DNA from: Herbidospora yilanensis
GTDB lineage: Bacteria > Actinomycetota > Actinomycetes > Streptosporangiales > Streptosporangiaceae
NCBI RefSeq assembly: GCF_001570565.1
Contig: NZ_BBXE01000014.1
Coordinates: 186,001-250,000 of the forward strand
Length of the DNA: 64,000 bases
Direction of reading: 5' to 3'
In this document: positions 37,871-47,358 of the stretch, in pieces
Layout: every line of letters begins with the position of its first letter
Numbering within the stretch: the first letter of the stretch is position 1
Position numbers and translations under genes: made by a program
Notes under the pieces: model-generated
The model's input: only the letters and a program-made list of their open reading frames with translations
Told to the model about the DNA's origin: nothing
Database searches by the model: none

Positions 37871-37886
37871 GTTAATGGCGACTAAC
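37871..37886. promoter_or_regulatory. TetR operator-like inverted repeat between TetR and liu genes
   Basis: GTTAATGGCGACTAAC has GTTA/TAAC arms and partially symmetric centre. It overlaps a -10-like TAACGT (37883-37888) for the operon and lies 10 bp from the TetR -10, so binding would block both promoters. Confidence 0.55.
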
Positions 37887-37922
37887 GTGAGGCGCGGAGA
37901 ACACGGAGGAGGTGGCCGACAG

Positions 37923-39482
37923 GTGTGGCCGGTGCTGTCCAGTTCGGGTGATCCGGGCGGGGCGTCCTACAAGAAGAACGCCGAGGTCAACGAGAGGCTC
38001 GTCGCCGAGTTGCGGGAGCGGCTCGACACGGCCGCCAGGGGCGGCCCCGAGCGGTCGCGGATCCGGCATGTCGAGCGCGGCAAGCTCCTCCCCAGAGACC
38101 GGGTCGACACGCTGCTCGACCCGGGCGCGCGGTTCCTGGAGCTCTCGCCGCTCGCGGCGACGGGCCTCTACGACGACGCCGCGCCGGCGGCCGGGATCAT
38201 CACCGGCGTGGGCCGGGTGAGCGGCCGCGAGGTGGTGGTCGTCGCCAACGACGCGACGGTCAAGGGCGGCACCTACTACCCGATGACCGTCAAGAAGCAC
38301 CTCCGCGCCCAGGAGGTCGCCCTCGACAACCGTCTCCCGTGCGTCTACCTGGTCGACTCCGGCGGCGCGTTCCTGCCCAGGCAGGACGAGGTCTTCCCCG
38401 ACCGCGAACACTTCGGCCGCATCTTCTACAACCAGGCGACCATGTCCGCGAAGGGCATCCCGCAGGTCGCGGCGGTGCTCGGCTCGTGCACGGCCGGGGG
38501 CGCCTACGTCCCGGCGATGAGCGACGAGGCGGTGATCGTCCGCGACCAGGGCACGATCTTCCTCGGCGGGCCGCCCCTGGTGAAGGCCGCGACCGGTGAG
38601 GAGGTCACCGCCGAGGAGCTGGGCGGGGGAGAGGTGCATTCGCGGATCAGCGGGGTCACCGACCACCTGGCCGACGACGACGCCCACGCGCTGCGCATCG
38701 TCCGCGACATCGTGGCCACCTTCGCGCCCGCGAGGAAGGCGTGGGAGCGCACCGACACCGAGGCGCCGAAGTACGAGCCCCGCGAGCTCTACGGCATCGT
38801 GCCCCCCGACACGCGCACCCCCTACGACGTGCGCGAGGTCGTCGCCCGGATCGTCGACGGCAGCCGGTTCCTGGAGTTCAAGCAGGAGTACGGCCCGACC
38901 CTCGTCACCGGCTTCGCCCGCGTCCACGGGCACCCCGTCGGGATCGTCGCCAACAACGGCATCCTGTTCGCCGAGTCGGCGCTCAAGGGCGCCCACTTCA
39001 TCGAGTTGTGCGACCGGCGGGAGATCCCGCTCGTGTTCCTCCAGAACATCAGCGGGTTCATGGTCGGCAAGGCCTACGAGCAGGGCGGCATCGCCAAACA
39101 CGGCGCCAAGATGGTCACCGCGGTCGCCTGCGCGCGGGTGCCGAAGCTGACCGTGGTCGTCGGCGGCTCGTTCGGGGCCGGGAACTACGCGATGGCCGGG
39201 CGGGCCTACTCGCCGCGGTTCCTCTGGATGTGGCCGAACGCCCGCATCTCGGTCATGGGCGGCGAACAGGCCGCGACCGTGCTCTCGATGGTCGGCGACG
39301 CCGACCCCGAGGCGATCAGGGCCCAGTACGAATCGCAGGGCAACCCCTACTACTCGACCGCGCGCCTGTGGGACGACGGCGTCATCGACCCCGCCGACAC
39401 CCGGACCGTCCTCGGCCTGGCCCTCGGGGCCTGCGCGAACGCGCCGCTGGAGCCGGTCGGCTACGGCGTCTTCCGGATGTGA
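37923..39482 (+). CDS. accD1: acyl-CoA carboxylase carboxyltransferase subunit (methylcrotonyl-CoA carboxylase beta)
   Basis: A 519-aa carboxyltransferase that moves CO2 from biotin to an acyl-CoA, most likely 3-methylcrotonyl-CoA. Family features are [20 protein letters not shown]-type N-terminus ([11 protein letters not shown]), [40 protein letters not shown], and [14 protein letters not shown], which is typical of methylcrotonyl or geranyl-CoA carboxylases. The C-terminal half has [23 protein letters not shown] 37923 follows GGAGGAGG at the correct distance. It is the first gene of the accD1-accA1-mvaB-fadE operon; five bases separate it from the biotin carboxylase gene. Confidence 0.92.
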   Translation: MWPVLSSSGDPGGASYKKNAEVNERLVAELRERLDTAARGGPERSRIRHVERGKLLPRDRVDTLLDPGARFLELSPLAATGLYDDAAPAAGIITGVGRVSGREVVVVANDATVKGGTYYPMTVKKHLRAQEVALDNRLPCVYLVDSGGAFLPRQDEVFPDREHFGRIFYNQATMSAKGIPQVAAVLGSCTAGGAYVPAMSDEAVIVRDQGTIFLGGPPLVKAATGEEVTAEELGGGEVHSRISGVTDHLADDDAHALRIVRDIVATFAPARKAWERTDTEAPKYEPRELYGIVPPDTRTPYDVREVVARIVDGSRFLEFKQEYGPTLVTGFARVHGHPVGIVANNGILFAESALKGAHFIELCDRREIPLVFLQNISGFMVGKAYEQGGIAKHGAKMVTAVACARVPKLTVVVGGSFGAGNYAMAGRAYSPRFLWMWPNARISVMGGEQAATVLSMVGDADPEAIRAQYESQGNPYYSTARLWDDGVIDPADTRTVLGLALGACANAPLEPVGYGVFRM

Positions 39483-39487
39483 GGCCC

Positions 39488-41290
39488 ATGTTCGACACCG
39501 TTCTGGTCGCCAACCGGGGCGAGATCGCCCTCCGTGTCATCAAGACGTTGCGCCGCCTGGGCATCCGGTCGGTGGCCGTCCACACCGAGGGCGACACGAC
39601 CCATGCCGACGAAGCCGACGTGGCGGTGAAGATCGGCAGCTACCTCGACGCCTCCGAAGTGGTGGAGGCCGCCCGGATAACCGGAGCTCAGGCCATCCAC
39701 CCCGGCTACGGATTCCTCTCCGAGAACACGAACTTCGCGGCCGCGTGCCATGACAACGGCATCGTGTTCGTCGGCCCGCCCGCCGGCGCGATCGAGGCGA
39801 TGGGCGACAAGATCCGCGCCAAGGAGACCGTCGCGGCGGCCGGGGTCCCGGTGGTGCCGGGCGCGTCGACCGATCTGGCGGACTTCGCGGAGTTCCCCGC
39901 CCTGATCAAGCCGTCGGCCGGTGGCGGCGGCAAGGGCATGGTGCTGGTGCGCGCCAAGGAGGAGCTGCCCGAGGCGCTCGCCTCGGCCGCGCGGACCGCG
40001 CTGGCCGCCTTCGGCGACGGCACCCTCCTCATCGAGCGCTACGTCGAGAGCCCCCGCCACATCGAGATCCAGGTGCTGGCCGACGCCCACGGCAACGTGA
40101 TCCACCTGGGCGAGCGCGAGTGCAGCCTGCAGCGCCGGCACCAGAAGATCGTCGAAGAGGCGCCCTCGCCGCTGCTCGACGAGGCCACGCGGGCCAAGAT
40201 GGGCGCCGCCGCCGTGGAGGCCGCGCGCAGCGTCGGCTACGTCAACGCGGGCACCATCGAGTTCATCGTCCACGGCACGACCGGCGAGTTCTTCTTCATG
40301 GAGATGAACACCCGCCTTCAGGTCGAACACCCCGTGACCGAACTCGTCACCGGTCTCGACCTGGTCGAACTCCAGCTCAGGGTGGCGGCGGGCGAGGAGT
40401 TGCCGCTGACCCAGGACGACGTGCGGCTCGACGGCCACGCGGTGGAGGCCCGCGTCTACGCCGAGGATCCCGCGCGCGGCTTCCTCCCGAGCACCGGCCG
40501 CGTCCTCAAGCTCACCGAGCCGAAGGTCCGCTTCGACTCGGGCATCGCCGAGGGCGGCGTGGTCGGCACCGGCTACGACCCGATGCTCGCCAAGGTGATC
40601 GCGTGGGCCCCCACCCGGGACGAGGCCCTGGCCACGCTCGACAACGCGCTGCGGGAGACGGTCATCCTCGGGGTGACCACCAACCTGGGCTTCCTCCAGA
40701 AGCTGCTGCGCAACGACCGGGTCCGGCGGGGCGTGCTCGACACCGGGCTCGTCGAGCGCGAGGTCGACCCGGCCGAACCGGAGATCCCGGGTCACGTGCT
40801 CGCCGAGGCGGCCCGCCTCTTCGCCCCGGTCGCCGCCTCCGACGACCCCTGGGACATCCCCGACGGCTGGCGGCTCGGCCGGCACCGTCCGCCGGCCCAC
40901 CTTCTTGAGGTCGGCGGGGAGATCGTCGAGGCGCCCGAAGACGACGGGGTGACCCGCCGGTTCACGACCGCCCGCGACGGCGCGACCCTCTGGCTCCACT
41001 CCGAGGGGCGGACGTACAAGGTCGCCCGGCACGAGCCCATCGAGGAGCGGTCGGCCGCCGCCCAGGCGGGTGACGGCGCGGTGCGCAGCCCGATGCCGGG
41101 GACCGTCCTGGTCGTGAAGGCCGCGCAGGGCGACCGGGTGGCCGAGGGGCAGCCGCTGCTGATCGTGGAGGCCATGAAGATGGAGCACACCGTCACGGCG
41201 CCGGTCGGCGGGACGGTCACCCTCCGGGTGCGGGCCGGTCAGCAGGTCGCCCTCGACGAGGTCCTCGCGGTCGTGGAGGCGGCGCTGTGA
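39488..41290 (+). CDS. accA1: acyl-CoA carboxylase biotin carboxylase/carrier subunit (methylcrotonyl-CoA carboxylase alpha)
   Basis: A 600-aa fusion. The biotin carboxylase domain (1-~450) shows [20 protein letters not shown], the ATP-grasp glycine loop [11 protein letters not shown], and [21 protein letters not shown] linker domain leads to the biotinyl carrier domain with the attachment motif EAMKMEH (K564 carries biotin). It carboxylates biotin using ATP and bicarbonate and works with the carboxyltransferase encoded upstream. The ATG at 39488 follows GTGAGGCCC. Its stop overlaps the lyase start by four bases (GTGA). Confidence 0.93.
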   Translation: MFDTVLVANRGEIALRVIKTLRRLGIRSVAVHTEGDTTHADEADVAVKIGSYLDASEVVEAARITGAQAIHPGYGFLSENTNFAAACHDNGIVFVGPPAGAIEAMGDKIRAKETVAAAGVPVVPGASTDLADFAEFPALIKPSAGGGGKGMVLVRAKEELPEALASAARTALAAFGDGTLLIERYVESPRHIEIQVLADAHGNVIHLGERECSLQRRHQKIVEEAPSPLLDEATRAKMGAAAVEAARSVGYVNAGTIEFIVHGTTGEFFFMEMNTRLQVEHPVTELVTGLDLVELQLRVAAGEELPLTQDDVRLDGHAVEARVYAEDPARGFLPSTGRVLKLTEPKVRFDSGIAEGGVVGTGYDPMLAKVIAWAPTRDEALATLDNALRETVILGVTTNLGFLQKLLRNDRVRRGVLDTGLVEREVDPAEPEIPGHVLAEAARLFAPVAASDDPWDIPDGWRLGRHRPPAHLLEVGGEIVEAPEDDGVTRRFTTARDGATLWLHSEGRTYKVARHEPIEERSAAAQAGDGAVRSPMPGTVLVVKAAQGDRVAEGQPLLIVEAMKMEHTVTAPVGGTVTLRVRAGQQVALDEVLAVVEAAL

Positions 41291-42207
41291 CGTTCAAAGG
41301 CGCGACGTACCGGATCGAGAATCTGCCCGACGAGGTCACGATCTACGAGGTCGGGCCGCGCGACGGGCTGCAGAACGAGAAGACGATCGTGCCGGTCGAG
41401 GTCAAGGCCGAGTTCGTCACCCGGCTCGCGGCGGCGGGCCTGAAGGTCATCGAGGCGACCAGCTTCGTGCACCCCAAGTGGGTGCCGCAGCTCGCCGACG
41501 CCGAGGAGCTGCTCACGGTCGTCCACCGGAAGGACCAGGTGCGCTATCCGGTCCTGGTGCCGAACGAGCGCGGCCTGGACCGCGCGCTGGAACTCGGCTG
41601 CACCGAGATCGCGATCTTCGGCAGCGCGACCGAGACCTTCGCCCAGCGCAACCTGAACCGGTCGCTGAAGACCCAGTTCGACATGTTCGCCCCGGTGGTC
41701 CGGCGGGCGCGCGAGAACGGGCTCAGGGTCCGCGCCTACGTGTCGATGTGCTTCGGCGACCCGTGGGAGGGGCCGGTCCCGATCGGCCAGGTCGTCGACG
41801 TCGGCAGCCGGCTGCTCGACCTCGGCTGCGCCGAGTTGTCGCTCGGCGACACGATCGGCGTCGCCACCGCCGGGCACGTCGGCGCGCTGCTCGACGCCTT
41901 CCCCCGGGAGCGGCCGCTCGCGGTCCACTTCCACGACACCTACGGCCAGGCCCTGGCCAACGTCGTCGAGGCCCTCCGCCACGGCATCACCGTGATCGAC
42001 GCCAGCGCGGGCGGCATCGGCGGCTGCCCCTACGCCAGGTCGGCCACCGGCAACCTCGCCACCGAAGACCTGGTCTGGCTCCTCGACGGCCTCGGCATCC
42101 GCCACGGCGTCGACCTGCGGGAGCTCGCCGCCACCAGCCACTGGCTGGCCGGCAGGCTCGGCCGCCCCAGCCCCAGCGCGGTGGTCCGCGCCCTCACGAA
42201 GGAGTGA
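41287..42207 (+). CDS. mvaB: hydroxymethylglutaryl-CoA lyase
   Basis: A 306-aa aldolase-type lyase splitting HMG-CoA to acetyl-CoA and acetoacetate, the last step of leucine breakdown. It has the N-terminal [15 protein letters not shown], the metal-binding [13 protein letters not shown], and the active-site signature [19 protein letters not shown] with catalytic C247. The length and motifs are those of the bacterial family. It is in the operon with the carboxylase that makes its precursor (via an enoyl-CoA hydratase not encoded here). The start is GTG. Confidence 0.94.
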   Translation: MTFKGATYRIENLPDEVTIYEVGPRDGLQNEKTIVPVEVKAEFVTRLAAAGLKVIEATSFVHPKWVPQLADAEELLTVVHRKDQVRYPVLVPNERGLDRALELGCTEIAIFGSATETFAQRNLNRSLKTQFDMFAPVVRRARENGLRVRAYVSMCFGDPWEGPVPIGQVVDVGSRLLDLGCAELSLGDTIGVATAGHVGALLDAFPRERPLAVHFHDTYGQALANVVEALRHGITVIDASAGGIGGCPYARSATGNLATEDLVWLLDGLGIRHGVDLRELAATSHWLAGRLGRPSPSAVVRALTKE

Positions 42208-42209
42208 GA

Positions 42210-43361
42210 ATGCTCACCGAAGACCACGAAGACCTGCGCAAGACCGTCGAGGCGTTCGCCCGCGACGAGGTCGCCCCGGTCATCGGCGGCCTCTACGAGA
42301 AGGGCGAGTTCCCCTACGAGATCGTCCGGAAGATGGGCGCGATGGGCCTGTTCGGCCTGCCCATCCCCGAGGAGCACGGCGGCATGGGCGGCGACTACTT
42401 CGCTCTGTGCCTGGCGCTCGAAGAGCTGGCCCGGGTCGACTCCAGCGTCGCCATCACCCTGGAGGCCGCCGTCTCGCTGGGCGCGATGCCGCTCTACCGC
42501 TTCGGCACCTCCGAGCAGAAGGACGAGTGGCTGCCCCGGCTGGCGGCCGGTGAGCTGCTGGGCGCGTTCGGGCTGACCGAGCCCGGCGGCGGCTCCGACG
42601 TGCCCGGCGGCATGCGGACCACCGCCGTCCTCGACGGCGACGAGTGGGTGATCAACGGGTCGAAGGCGTTCATCACCAACTCCGGCACCGCCATCACCGG
42701 CTTCGTCGGGGTTGCCGCCATCACCGGCCGGAGGGTCGACGGCAAGCCCGAGATCTCCACGATCATCGTCCCGGCGGGCACGCCGGGCCTGGGGGTCTCC
42801 GAGAAGTACTCGAAGGTCGGCTGGTCGTCCAGCGACACCCGGGAGTTGTCGTTCACCAACTGCCGGGTGCCGGCGGCCAACCTCCTCGGGCAGCGCGGCC
42901 GGGGCTACGCCCAGTTCCTGCAGACCCTCGACGAGGGCCGGATCGCCATCGCGGCCCTGTCGGTCGGCCTGGCCCAGGGCTGCGTCGACGAGTCGGTCCG
43001 CTACGTCGCCGAGCGTCACGCCTTCGGCCACCCGATCGGCCACTACCAGGCGATGCAGTTCAAGGTCGCCGACATGGAGGTCCGCGCCCACACCGCCCGC
43101 CTGGCCTACTACCACGCGGCCGAGCGGATGCTGCGCGGCCTGCCGTTCAAGAAGGAGGCCGCCATCGCCAAGCTGGTCGCCTCGAACGCGGCGATGGACA
43201 ACTCCCGCGACGCGACCCAGGTCTTCGGCGGCTACGGTTTCATGAACGAATACCCGGTCGGCCGCTTCTACCGCGACGCCAAGATTCTGGAGATCGGTGA
43301 GGGCACGAGCGAGATCCAGCGCCTCCTGATCGCCCGTGAACTGGGCCTCGGAGGGCTCTGA
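42210..43361 (+). CDS. acyl-CoA dehydrogenase (isovaleryl-CoA-type by context)
   Basis: A 383-aa FAD flavoprotein. The three ACAD domains are visible: N-terminal helices, GAFGLTEPGGGSDVPGGMRT (FAD/substrate strand), and the C-terminal domain with DATQVFGGYGFMNEYPVGRF and IGEGTSEIQ. The Glu in IGEGT is the usual ACAD base; many isovaleryl-CoA dehydrogenases place it elsewhere, so substrate choice rests on context. In this operon it most plausibly oxidises isovaleryl-CoA to 3-methylcrotonyl-CoA, the substrate of the carboxylase. It starts two bases after the lyase stop, with AAGGAG upstream. Confidence 0.9.
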   Translation: MLTEDHEDLRKTVEAFARDEVAPVIGGLYEKGEFPYEIVRKMGAMGLFGLPIPEEHGGMGGDYFALCLALEELARVDSSVAITLEAAVSLGAMPLYRFGTSEQKDEWLPRLAAGELLGAFGLTEPGGGSDVPGGMRTTAVLDGDEWVINGSKAFITNSGTAITGFVGVAAITGRRVDGKPEISTIIVPAGTPGLGVSEKYSKVGWSSSDTRELSFTNCRVPAANLLGQRGRGYAQFLQTLDEGRIAIAALSVGLAQGCVDESVRYVAERHAFGHPIGHYQAMQFKVADMEVRAHTARLAYYHAAERMLRGLPFKKEAAIAKLVASNAAMDNSRDATQVFGGYGFMNEYPVGRFYRDAKILEIGEGTSEIQRLLIARELGLGGL

Positions 43362-43419
43362 CCACGATTAATTAATCCTTAGAAAGCCGATCAAGCGTGC
43401 GGGTCCACTCCCGGCTGCT

Positions 43420-43440
43420 GGTTGTCTGTGTACGACAACC
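43420..43440. repeat. inverted repeat upstream of the Rieske gene
   Basis: GGTTGTC and GACAACC (7-bp perfect arms, 7-nt loop) lie 28 bp before the GTG start, in an AT-richer 106-bp gap. It may be an operator or the terminator of the liu operon. Confidence 0.4.
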
Positions 43441-43467
43441 CCCGTAACCCAGATGAAGGGCATCACA

Positions 43468-43917
43468 GTGGACCTGAACGTCACTCGTCGTCGCGCCATC
43501 GGCACCGCCGCGCTGGCCGGGGTCGGCGTCGCGGTCGCGGCGTGTTCCGGAGAGCAGGCCCCCACCAGCGCCGAACCGGCTCCGGCCGACAGCGCGGCCG
43601 CGCCCCCGGCCGCGACCGACGCCCCCGCGGCCGGCGGCAACGCGCTCGCCGCGACGGCCGACGTGCCGGTCGGCGGCGGCGTGATCACCGAGCAGGCCGT
43701 GGTGACGCAGCCGGAGGCCGGCACCTACAAGGCCTTCAGCCCCGTCTGCACCCACCAGGGCTGCAAGGTCAAGAGCATCGACGCGGGCAAGATCGTCTGC
43801 CCGTGCCACAACTCGCAGTTCTCGATCGCCGACGGATCGGTCCAGGGCGGCCCCGCCGCCACCCCGCTCCCCGAGGTCCCGATCAAGGTCGAGGGCGACC
43901 AGATCCTCCTCGGATAA
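43468..43917 (+). CDS. exported Rieske [2Fe-2S] protein, probable Tat lipoprotein
   Basis: A 149-aa protein. The N-terminus TRRRAIGTAALAGVGVAVAAC has twin arginines and a lipobox (VAAC), so it is probably Tat-exported and lipid-anchored outside the membrane. An Ala/Pro-rich linker precedes the Rieske domain, which has C94-T-H96-Q-G-C99 and C111-P-C113-H114. C94, H96, C111 and H114 bind the cluster, and C99-C113 form the disulfide of high-potential Rieske proteins. It may donate electrons to an unknown partner; no cytochrome gene is near. GTG 43468 follows AAGGG by seven bases; ATG 43453 would add five residues. Confidence 0.87.
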   Translation: MDLNVTRRRAIGTAALAGVGVAVAACSGEQAPTSAEPAPADSAAAPPAATDAPAAGGNALAATADVPVGGGVITEQAVVTQPEAGTYKAFSPVCTHQGCKVKSIDAGKIVCPCHNSQFSIADGSVQGGPAATPLPEVPIKVEGDQILLG

Positions 43918-44068
43918 GTGCGAAAGTTTGGCACCATTACCATCAGTGGTACGTGGCCGGACGTACCACTTCCCACCTGCTTAAACTTCCGTCAAGCCGG
44001 ATGTTCCGGACGGGCTCGGTAGCCGGGCGACCGCATCCCGGTGATGGACGCGCAGGTCGGACGGATCC

Positions 44069-44074
44069 TAGAGT
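44069..44074 (+). promoter_or_regulatory. -10-like hexamer for the GNAT gene
   Basis: TAGAGT ends 6 nt before ATG 44081, suggesting a leaderless message. The rest of the 163-bp gap after the Rieske gene shows nothing definite. Confidence 0.45.
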
Positions 44075-44080
44075 CCTCTC

Positions 44081-44527
44081 ATGACGTCCGGTGATCTCCA
44101 GCTTCGCAGAGCAGAGAAGACCGACGCGGAGCAGATTTTCGCGTTGGCCCGCGAATTCGCCGTGTCGTTCCGACCAGAGCGGGCCGCCTTCGACGCCGCC
44201 TTCCCCGAGCTCCTGGAGAACGAGGAGGCGCTGCTCCTCGTGGCCACCGTCGACGGCGTCGTCCGGGGCTACCTCCTCGGCTTCACCCATCTGACCCTGT
44301 TCGCCAACGGCCGGGTCGCGTGGGTGGAGGAGGCGATCATCGAGAGCGGCTTCCGCCGCCACGGCCTCGGCCGCCATCTGCTCGCGGAGTTCGAGTTGTG
44401 GGCGCGCAGCCGCGACGCGGGATACGTCGCGCTGGCCACGCGCCGCGCGGCCGAGTTCTACAAGGCGACCGGCTACGAGGTGTCGGCCACCTACTACCGC
44501 AAGCTGCTCCGCCCGAGGAATCCCTAG
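44081..44527 (+). CDS. GNAT family N-acetyltransferase
   Basis: A 148-aa single-domain acetyltransferase. It has the N-terminal LQLRRAEKTDAEQIFALARE, motif A around EEAIIESGFRRHGLGRHLLA with the acetyl-CoA loop RRHGLG, and motif B YKATGYEVSATYYRKLL. The substrate is unknown. The catalytic Tyr of motif B is present in YEVSATYYRK. It is monocistronic and convergent with the large hypothetical gene at 44538, with 10 bp between the stops. Confidence 0.88.
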   Translation: MTSGDLQLRRAEKTDAEQIFALAREFAVSFRPERAAFDAAFPELLENEEALLLVATVDGVVRGYLLGFTHLTLFANGRVAWVEEAIIESGFRRHGLGRHLLAEFELWARSRDAGYVALATRRAAEFYKATGYEVSATYYRKLLRPRNP

Positions 44528-44537
44528 GAAGTGAGCC

Positions 44538-46283
44538 CTAGGAAGTGAGCTGGGCGTCGAGCCGGTAGCCGTCGACGGTCACGTAGACCGAGTCGCCCGG
44601 CCGCGCGTTCAACCGCATCAGCACCGGCTGCAGCGAGTCGAAGACCGGCTGCCGGTCGCGCCACACCAGCACCACGGCGTTGTCGCCGGGACCGGTCACC
44701 GACAGCAGGGTGCCGGGGCGCATGCCGAGCTGGGCCGCGTAGTTCTCCGGCACCGCGACCGGTTCACCGCGCAGGTGCCCGCTGGTGACGTCGATGCGCT
44801 GCCAGCGGCGCGGGTCGGACGCCGGGCTCGGCGTGCTGCGCGGGCTGGGCACCAGGTGCGGGCGCGGCGCTCCGCCGGTGAGGGCGTTGAGCGCGGCCAG
44901 CGCGGTCGCCGGGTCGGGGCCGCTGTGGGCCATCTTCGGTATCGGCACGCCCGCCGGGCGGGCCGGGTGGCCGTTGGCGCCGGGGGTGCGGCGCGGCAGC
45001 GGGGTGTCGCCCACCGGGGCGCCGTTGGCGGGGGACGTCGTGTTCGCGGGAGTTTTCGGCAGGGCTTCCATCCAGGCCTTGGCGGAGTGGGAACGGATGC
45101 CGAGCTGGCCGAGCAGTTCGATCACGTCGGCGTCGGCCGGGTGGGCCGACAGCAGCTGGCGGGTGCGGTCGCGCAGGCCGCCCAGGTCGCCCACGACGAG
45201 CCAGCCGTCCTGCAGCCGGCGGTCGGGCATGAGCGTCACCAGGACACGCCACAGGGGCGTACGCAGCGCCGGGACCTCGATCGGGTGGGACGGATCGGCG
45301 CCGATGAGCTGTTCCTGGGTGGCGGCGGTGCCGAGCCACTCGGTGAGGCCGAACAGGTGGCCCGTCAGGGCGGCGGAGTCGGGGGAGCGCAACCACATCA
45401 GCACGCGCTCCTCGGCGGTGCGCTGGGCCTGCGACAGCAGCTCGCGGTCGACGTTGAGCTCGTGGGCGAGGGTGCGGAGGCTGATCGGCTCGGCGGCGAA
45501 CAGGCGCTGCGCGGCGACCGCGCGCTCCAGCTGGTTCCACTCGCGGAACAGGTGCTCGACCAGGCCGACCATCGGGTGTTCGGCCGTGTTGAGCGGGGCG
45601 GGCTTCTCGGGCTCCTTGGCCGGGGCGGGCACCACGGGGGTGCCGTTGACGGCCGGTTTCACGCCGTTGACCTGGCCGCGCGCCGGGATCGCGGGGATCG
45701 CGGCCATCATGCCGGTCTCCTCGACGGCCGGCACGGGGGCCGACAGCGGCGCCGGCTTGGCCGGTTGCTGGACCGGAGCCGGAGCCGGAGCCGGGGCCTG
45801 CGGCGCGGCGGCCGCAGCGGCGGCCGGGGCCGGGGCGGCGGTCTCGGCGGGGATCTCGATGCGGATGTGCGTGAAGATCTCCTTGAACACCGCCGTCAGC
45901 ACCACGTCGGGCGTCGCCGCGGCCGACGGGGTGTCGAGGTCGCCGGCGGTGAGGCGGCGCAGGCGCTGCCAGCCGCCCAGCCCGATGATCACCGAGCGGA
46001 CGGGGTCGGGCCAGCCGGGGAGCTGACGGTCGACCGTGTGCACCTGCACGGCCGGCATGAAGTCGGTCAGCGGCAGATGGTCGAGATGGGCCACGGCGAG
46101 CCGGGCGAGCCGCTCGCAGACCCAGTCAACTCCGGTCGTGCCGAGGGCACGGCCCAGTGCGACGGAGCCCCACCAGCCGCCGGGGAGGCGTGGATCTCCC
46201 AGCACCTCGGCCACCTGCTGGGGGCGGCTCCAGCGAAGAGCGGGAACCAGATCGCTCAGGCAGATCGTTGACTCGGCGTCCAT
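44538..46283 (-). CDS. large hypothetical protein, possible regulator with a C-terminal barrel-like domain
   Basis: A 581-aa protein not assignable to a known family. The N-terminal ~140 residues form a compact helical domain (LSDLVPALRWSRPQQVAEVL). An Ala/Pro-rich linker (~150-260) follows. The middle region, RAVAAQRLFAAEPISLRTLA to LLSQAQRTAEER, recalls a sigma-factor helix-turn-helix, and the C-terminal ~75 residues (EPVAVPENYAAQLGMRPGTL) recall a SpoVT/AbrB-type swapped barrel. Both resemblances are weak. A role in transcription or as a DNA-associated scaffold is possible. ATG 46283 is chosen because similarity to a folded domain begins there and GAGGG lies upstream. It is 65 bp downstream of psuK. 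Confidence 0.65.
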   Translation of the reverse strand: MDAESTICLSDLVPALRWSRPQQVAEVLGDPRLPGGWWGSVALGRALGTTGVDWVCERLARLAVAHLDHLPLTDFMPAVQVHTVDRQLPGWPDPVRSVIIGLGGWQRLRRLTAGDLDTPSAAATPDVVLTAVFKEIFTHIRIEIPAETAAPAPAAAAAAAPQAPAPAPAPVQQPAKPAPLSAPVPAVEETGMMAAIPAIPARGQVNGVKPAVNGTPVVPAPAKEPEKPAPLNTAEHPMVGLVEHLFREWNQLERAVAAQRLFAAEPISLRTLAHELNVDRELLSQAQRTAEERVLMWLRSPDSAALTGHLFGLTEWLGTAATQEQLIGADPSHPIEVPALRTPLWRVLVTLMPDRRLQDGWLVVGDLGGLRDRTRQLLSAHPADADVIELLGQLGIRSHSAKAWMEALPKTPANTTSPANGAPVGDTPLPRRTPGANGHPARPAGVPIPKMAHSGPDPATALAALNALTGGAPRPHLVPSPRSTPSPASDPRRWQRIDVTSGHLRGEPVAVPENYAAQLGMRPGTLLSVTGPGDNAVVLVWRDRQPVFDSLQPVLMRLNARPGDSVYVTVDGYRLDAQLTS

Positions 46284-46348
46284 CGGTTTGACCGCACCCT
46301 CCCGAGAGTGACGCTTGTTGCTAATGGTGCAGCTTACGCCGCAAGCTA

Positions 46349-47353
46349 TCAATTGGTGTCAATAGGGTAAAGCTCTGTTGCGTTCTTGACGGCCGGAGGA
46401 CGGCCGCCGACAAGCCCAACGGCCCGCCGGCCTGCGCGGCAGCCCGCTTCGAGACATTCGGAACGGGTGGAACCCGCGAGTCGGGCCGTGAGGAACCCGG
46501 CCGCGAACGCGTCTCCCGCGCCGGTGGAGTCGACGACGCGGTCGGCCGGCCCCGCCGTGGCGGCACCGGCCCGAGCAACGATACGCCCGTCTTGGGCGAG
46601 AAGCGCGCCCGCCGGGCCGAGCTTCACGACCGCGGTTCCGTAGATGTCGCCGAGGAGTTCGGCTGCCCGCTCCGGATCGGCGGCTCCGGTCAGCGCGAGC
46701 GCCTCGTCGCGGTTGGGCACGATCACATCGGCCTCCCGCGTCTCGGCGAGGAACCGTTCGGTCCCGAACTCGCGCAGGAACCGCGTCGACGCGGGGTCGA
46801 CGCTGACCGTGCGGCCCCGCGCGGCCCGCATGGCGATCCGGGCCAGTTCCAGCCCCTCCGGCGTCCACATCAGGTAGCCGGACAGGTGGAGGCAGGCCAC
46901 GCCGTCGAGCAGCGCGTCGCTCCAGTCGCCGGGGCCCAGACGACGCGCCGCGCCCCGGTTCGTCAGGAACGACCGCTCGCCGGCGTCGTCGACCATGGCG
47001 ATGACGACGGCGGTCGGGCGGTCGGGGTCGACGGTCACATGGGTTTTGACGCCGCTCAGCGCGTTCAGGTGCCACACCGCCGTGTCGGAGCCGACGCGGG
47101 CCAGCAACCGGGCGTCGCCGCCCAGGTGGGCGGCCCACGCGGCGGTGTTGGCGCCCGAGCCGCCCGGCCGCAGCGTGATCTCGGCCTCGGTGTCGGTGCC
47201 CGTGGCCACCGGCTCGGAGTGGAGCGCGACGACGTCGGTCACGACATCGCCGATCACCAGCAGCCCCCTCGTGTCCCGGGTCACGGGGCCCTCGGATCCG
47301 GCGTCGGTCACGACCTCGCCGATCACCGGCCGCGCCCGCATCCCCGATCCCAT
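46349..47353 (-). CDS. psuK: PfkB-family kinase, probable pseudouridine kinase
   Basis: A 334-aa ribokinase-family enzyme. It shows the N-terminal GGSGANTAAWAAHLGGDARL and the ATP/anion-hole signature DSTGAGDAFAAGFLTARL with the catalytic Asp. Adjacent psuG makes pseudouridine the likely substrate (phosphorylation to pseudouridine 5'-phosphate). The start is ambiguous: a direct repeat encodes VIGEVVTDA and then VIGDVVTDV, so ATG 47353 yields a duplicated N-terminus, while GTG 47284 (311 aa, GAGGG upstream) gives a normal one. It begins five bases after psuG. Confidence 0.83.
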   Translation of the reverse strand: MGSGMRARPVIGEVVTDAGSEGPVTRDTRGLLVIGDVVTDVVALHSEPVATGTDTEAEITLRPGGSGANTAAWAAHLGGDARLLARVGSDTAVWHLNALSGVKTHVTVDPDRPTAVVIAMVDDAGERSFLTNRGAARRLGPGDWSDALLDGVACLHLSGYLMWTPEGLELARIAMRAARGRTVSVDPASTRFLREFGTERFLAETREADVIVPNRDEALALTGAADPERAAELLGDIYGTAVVKLGPAGALLAQDGRIVARAGAATAGPADRVVDSTGAGDAFAAGFLTARLAGSTRSECLEAGCRAGRRAVGLVGGRPPAVKNATELYPIDTN

Positions 47354-47358
47354 GTCCC

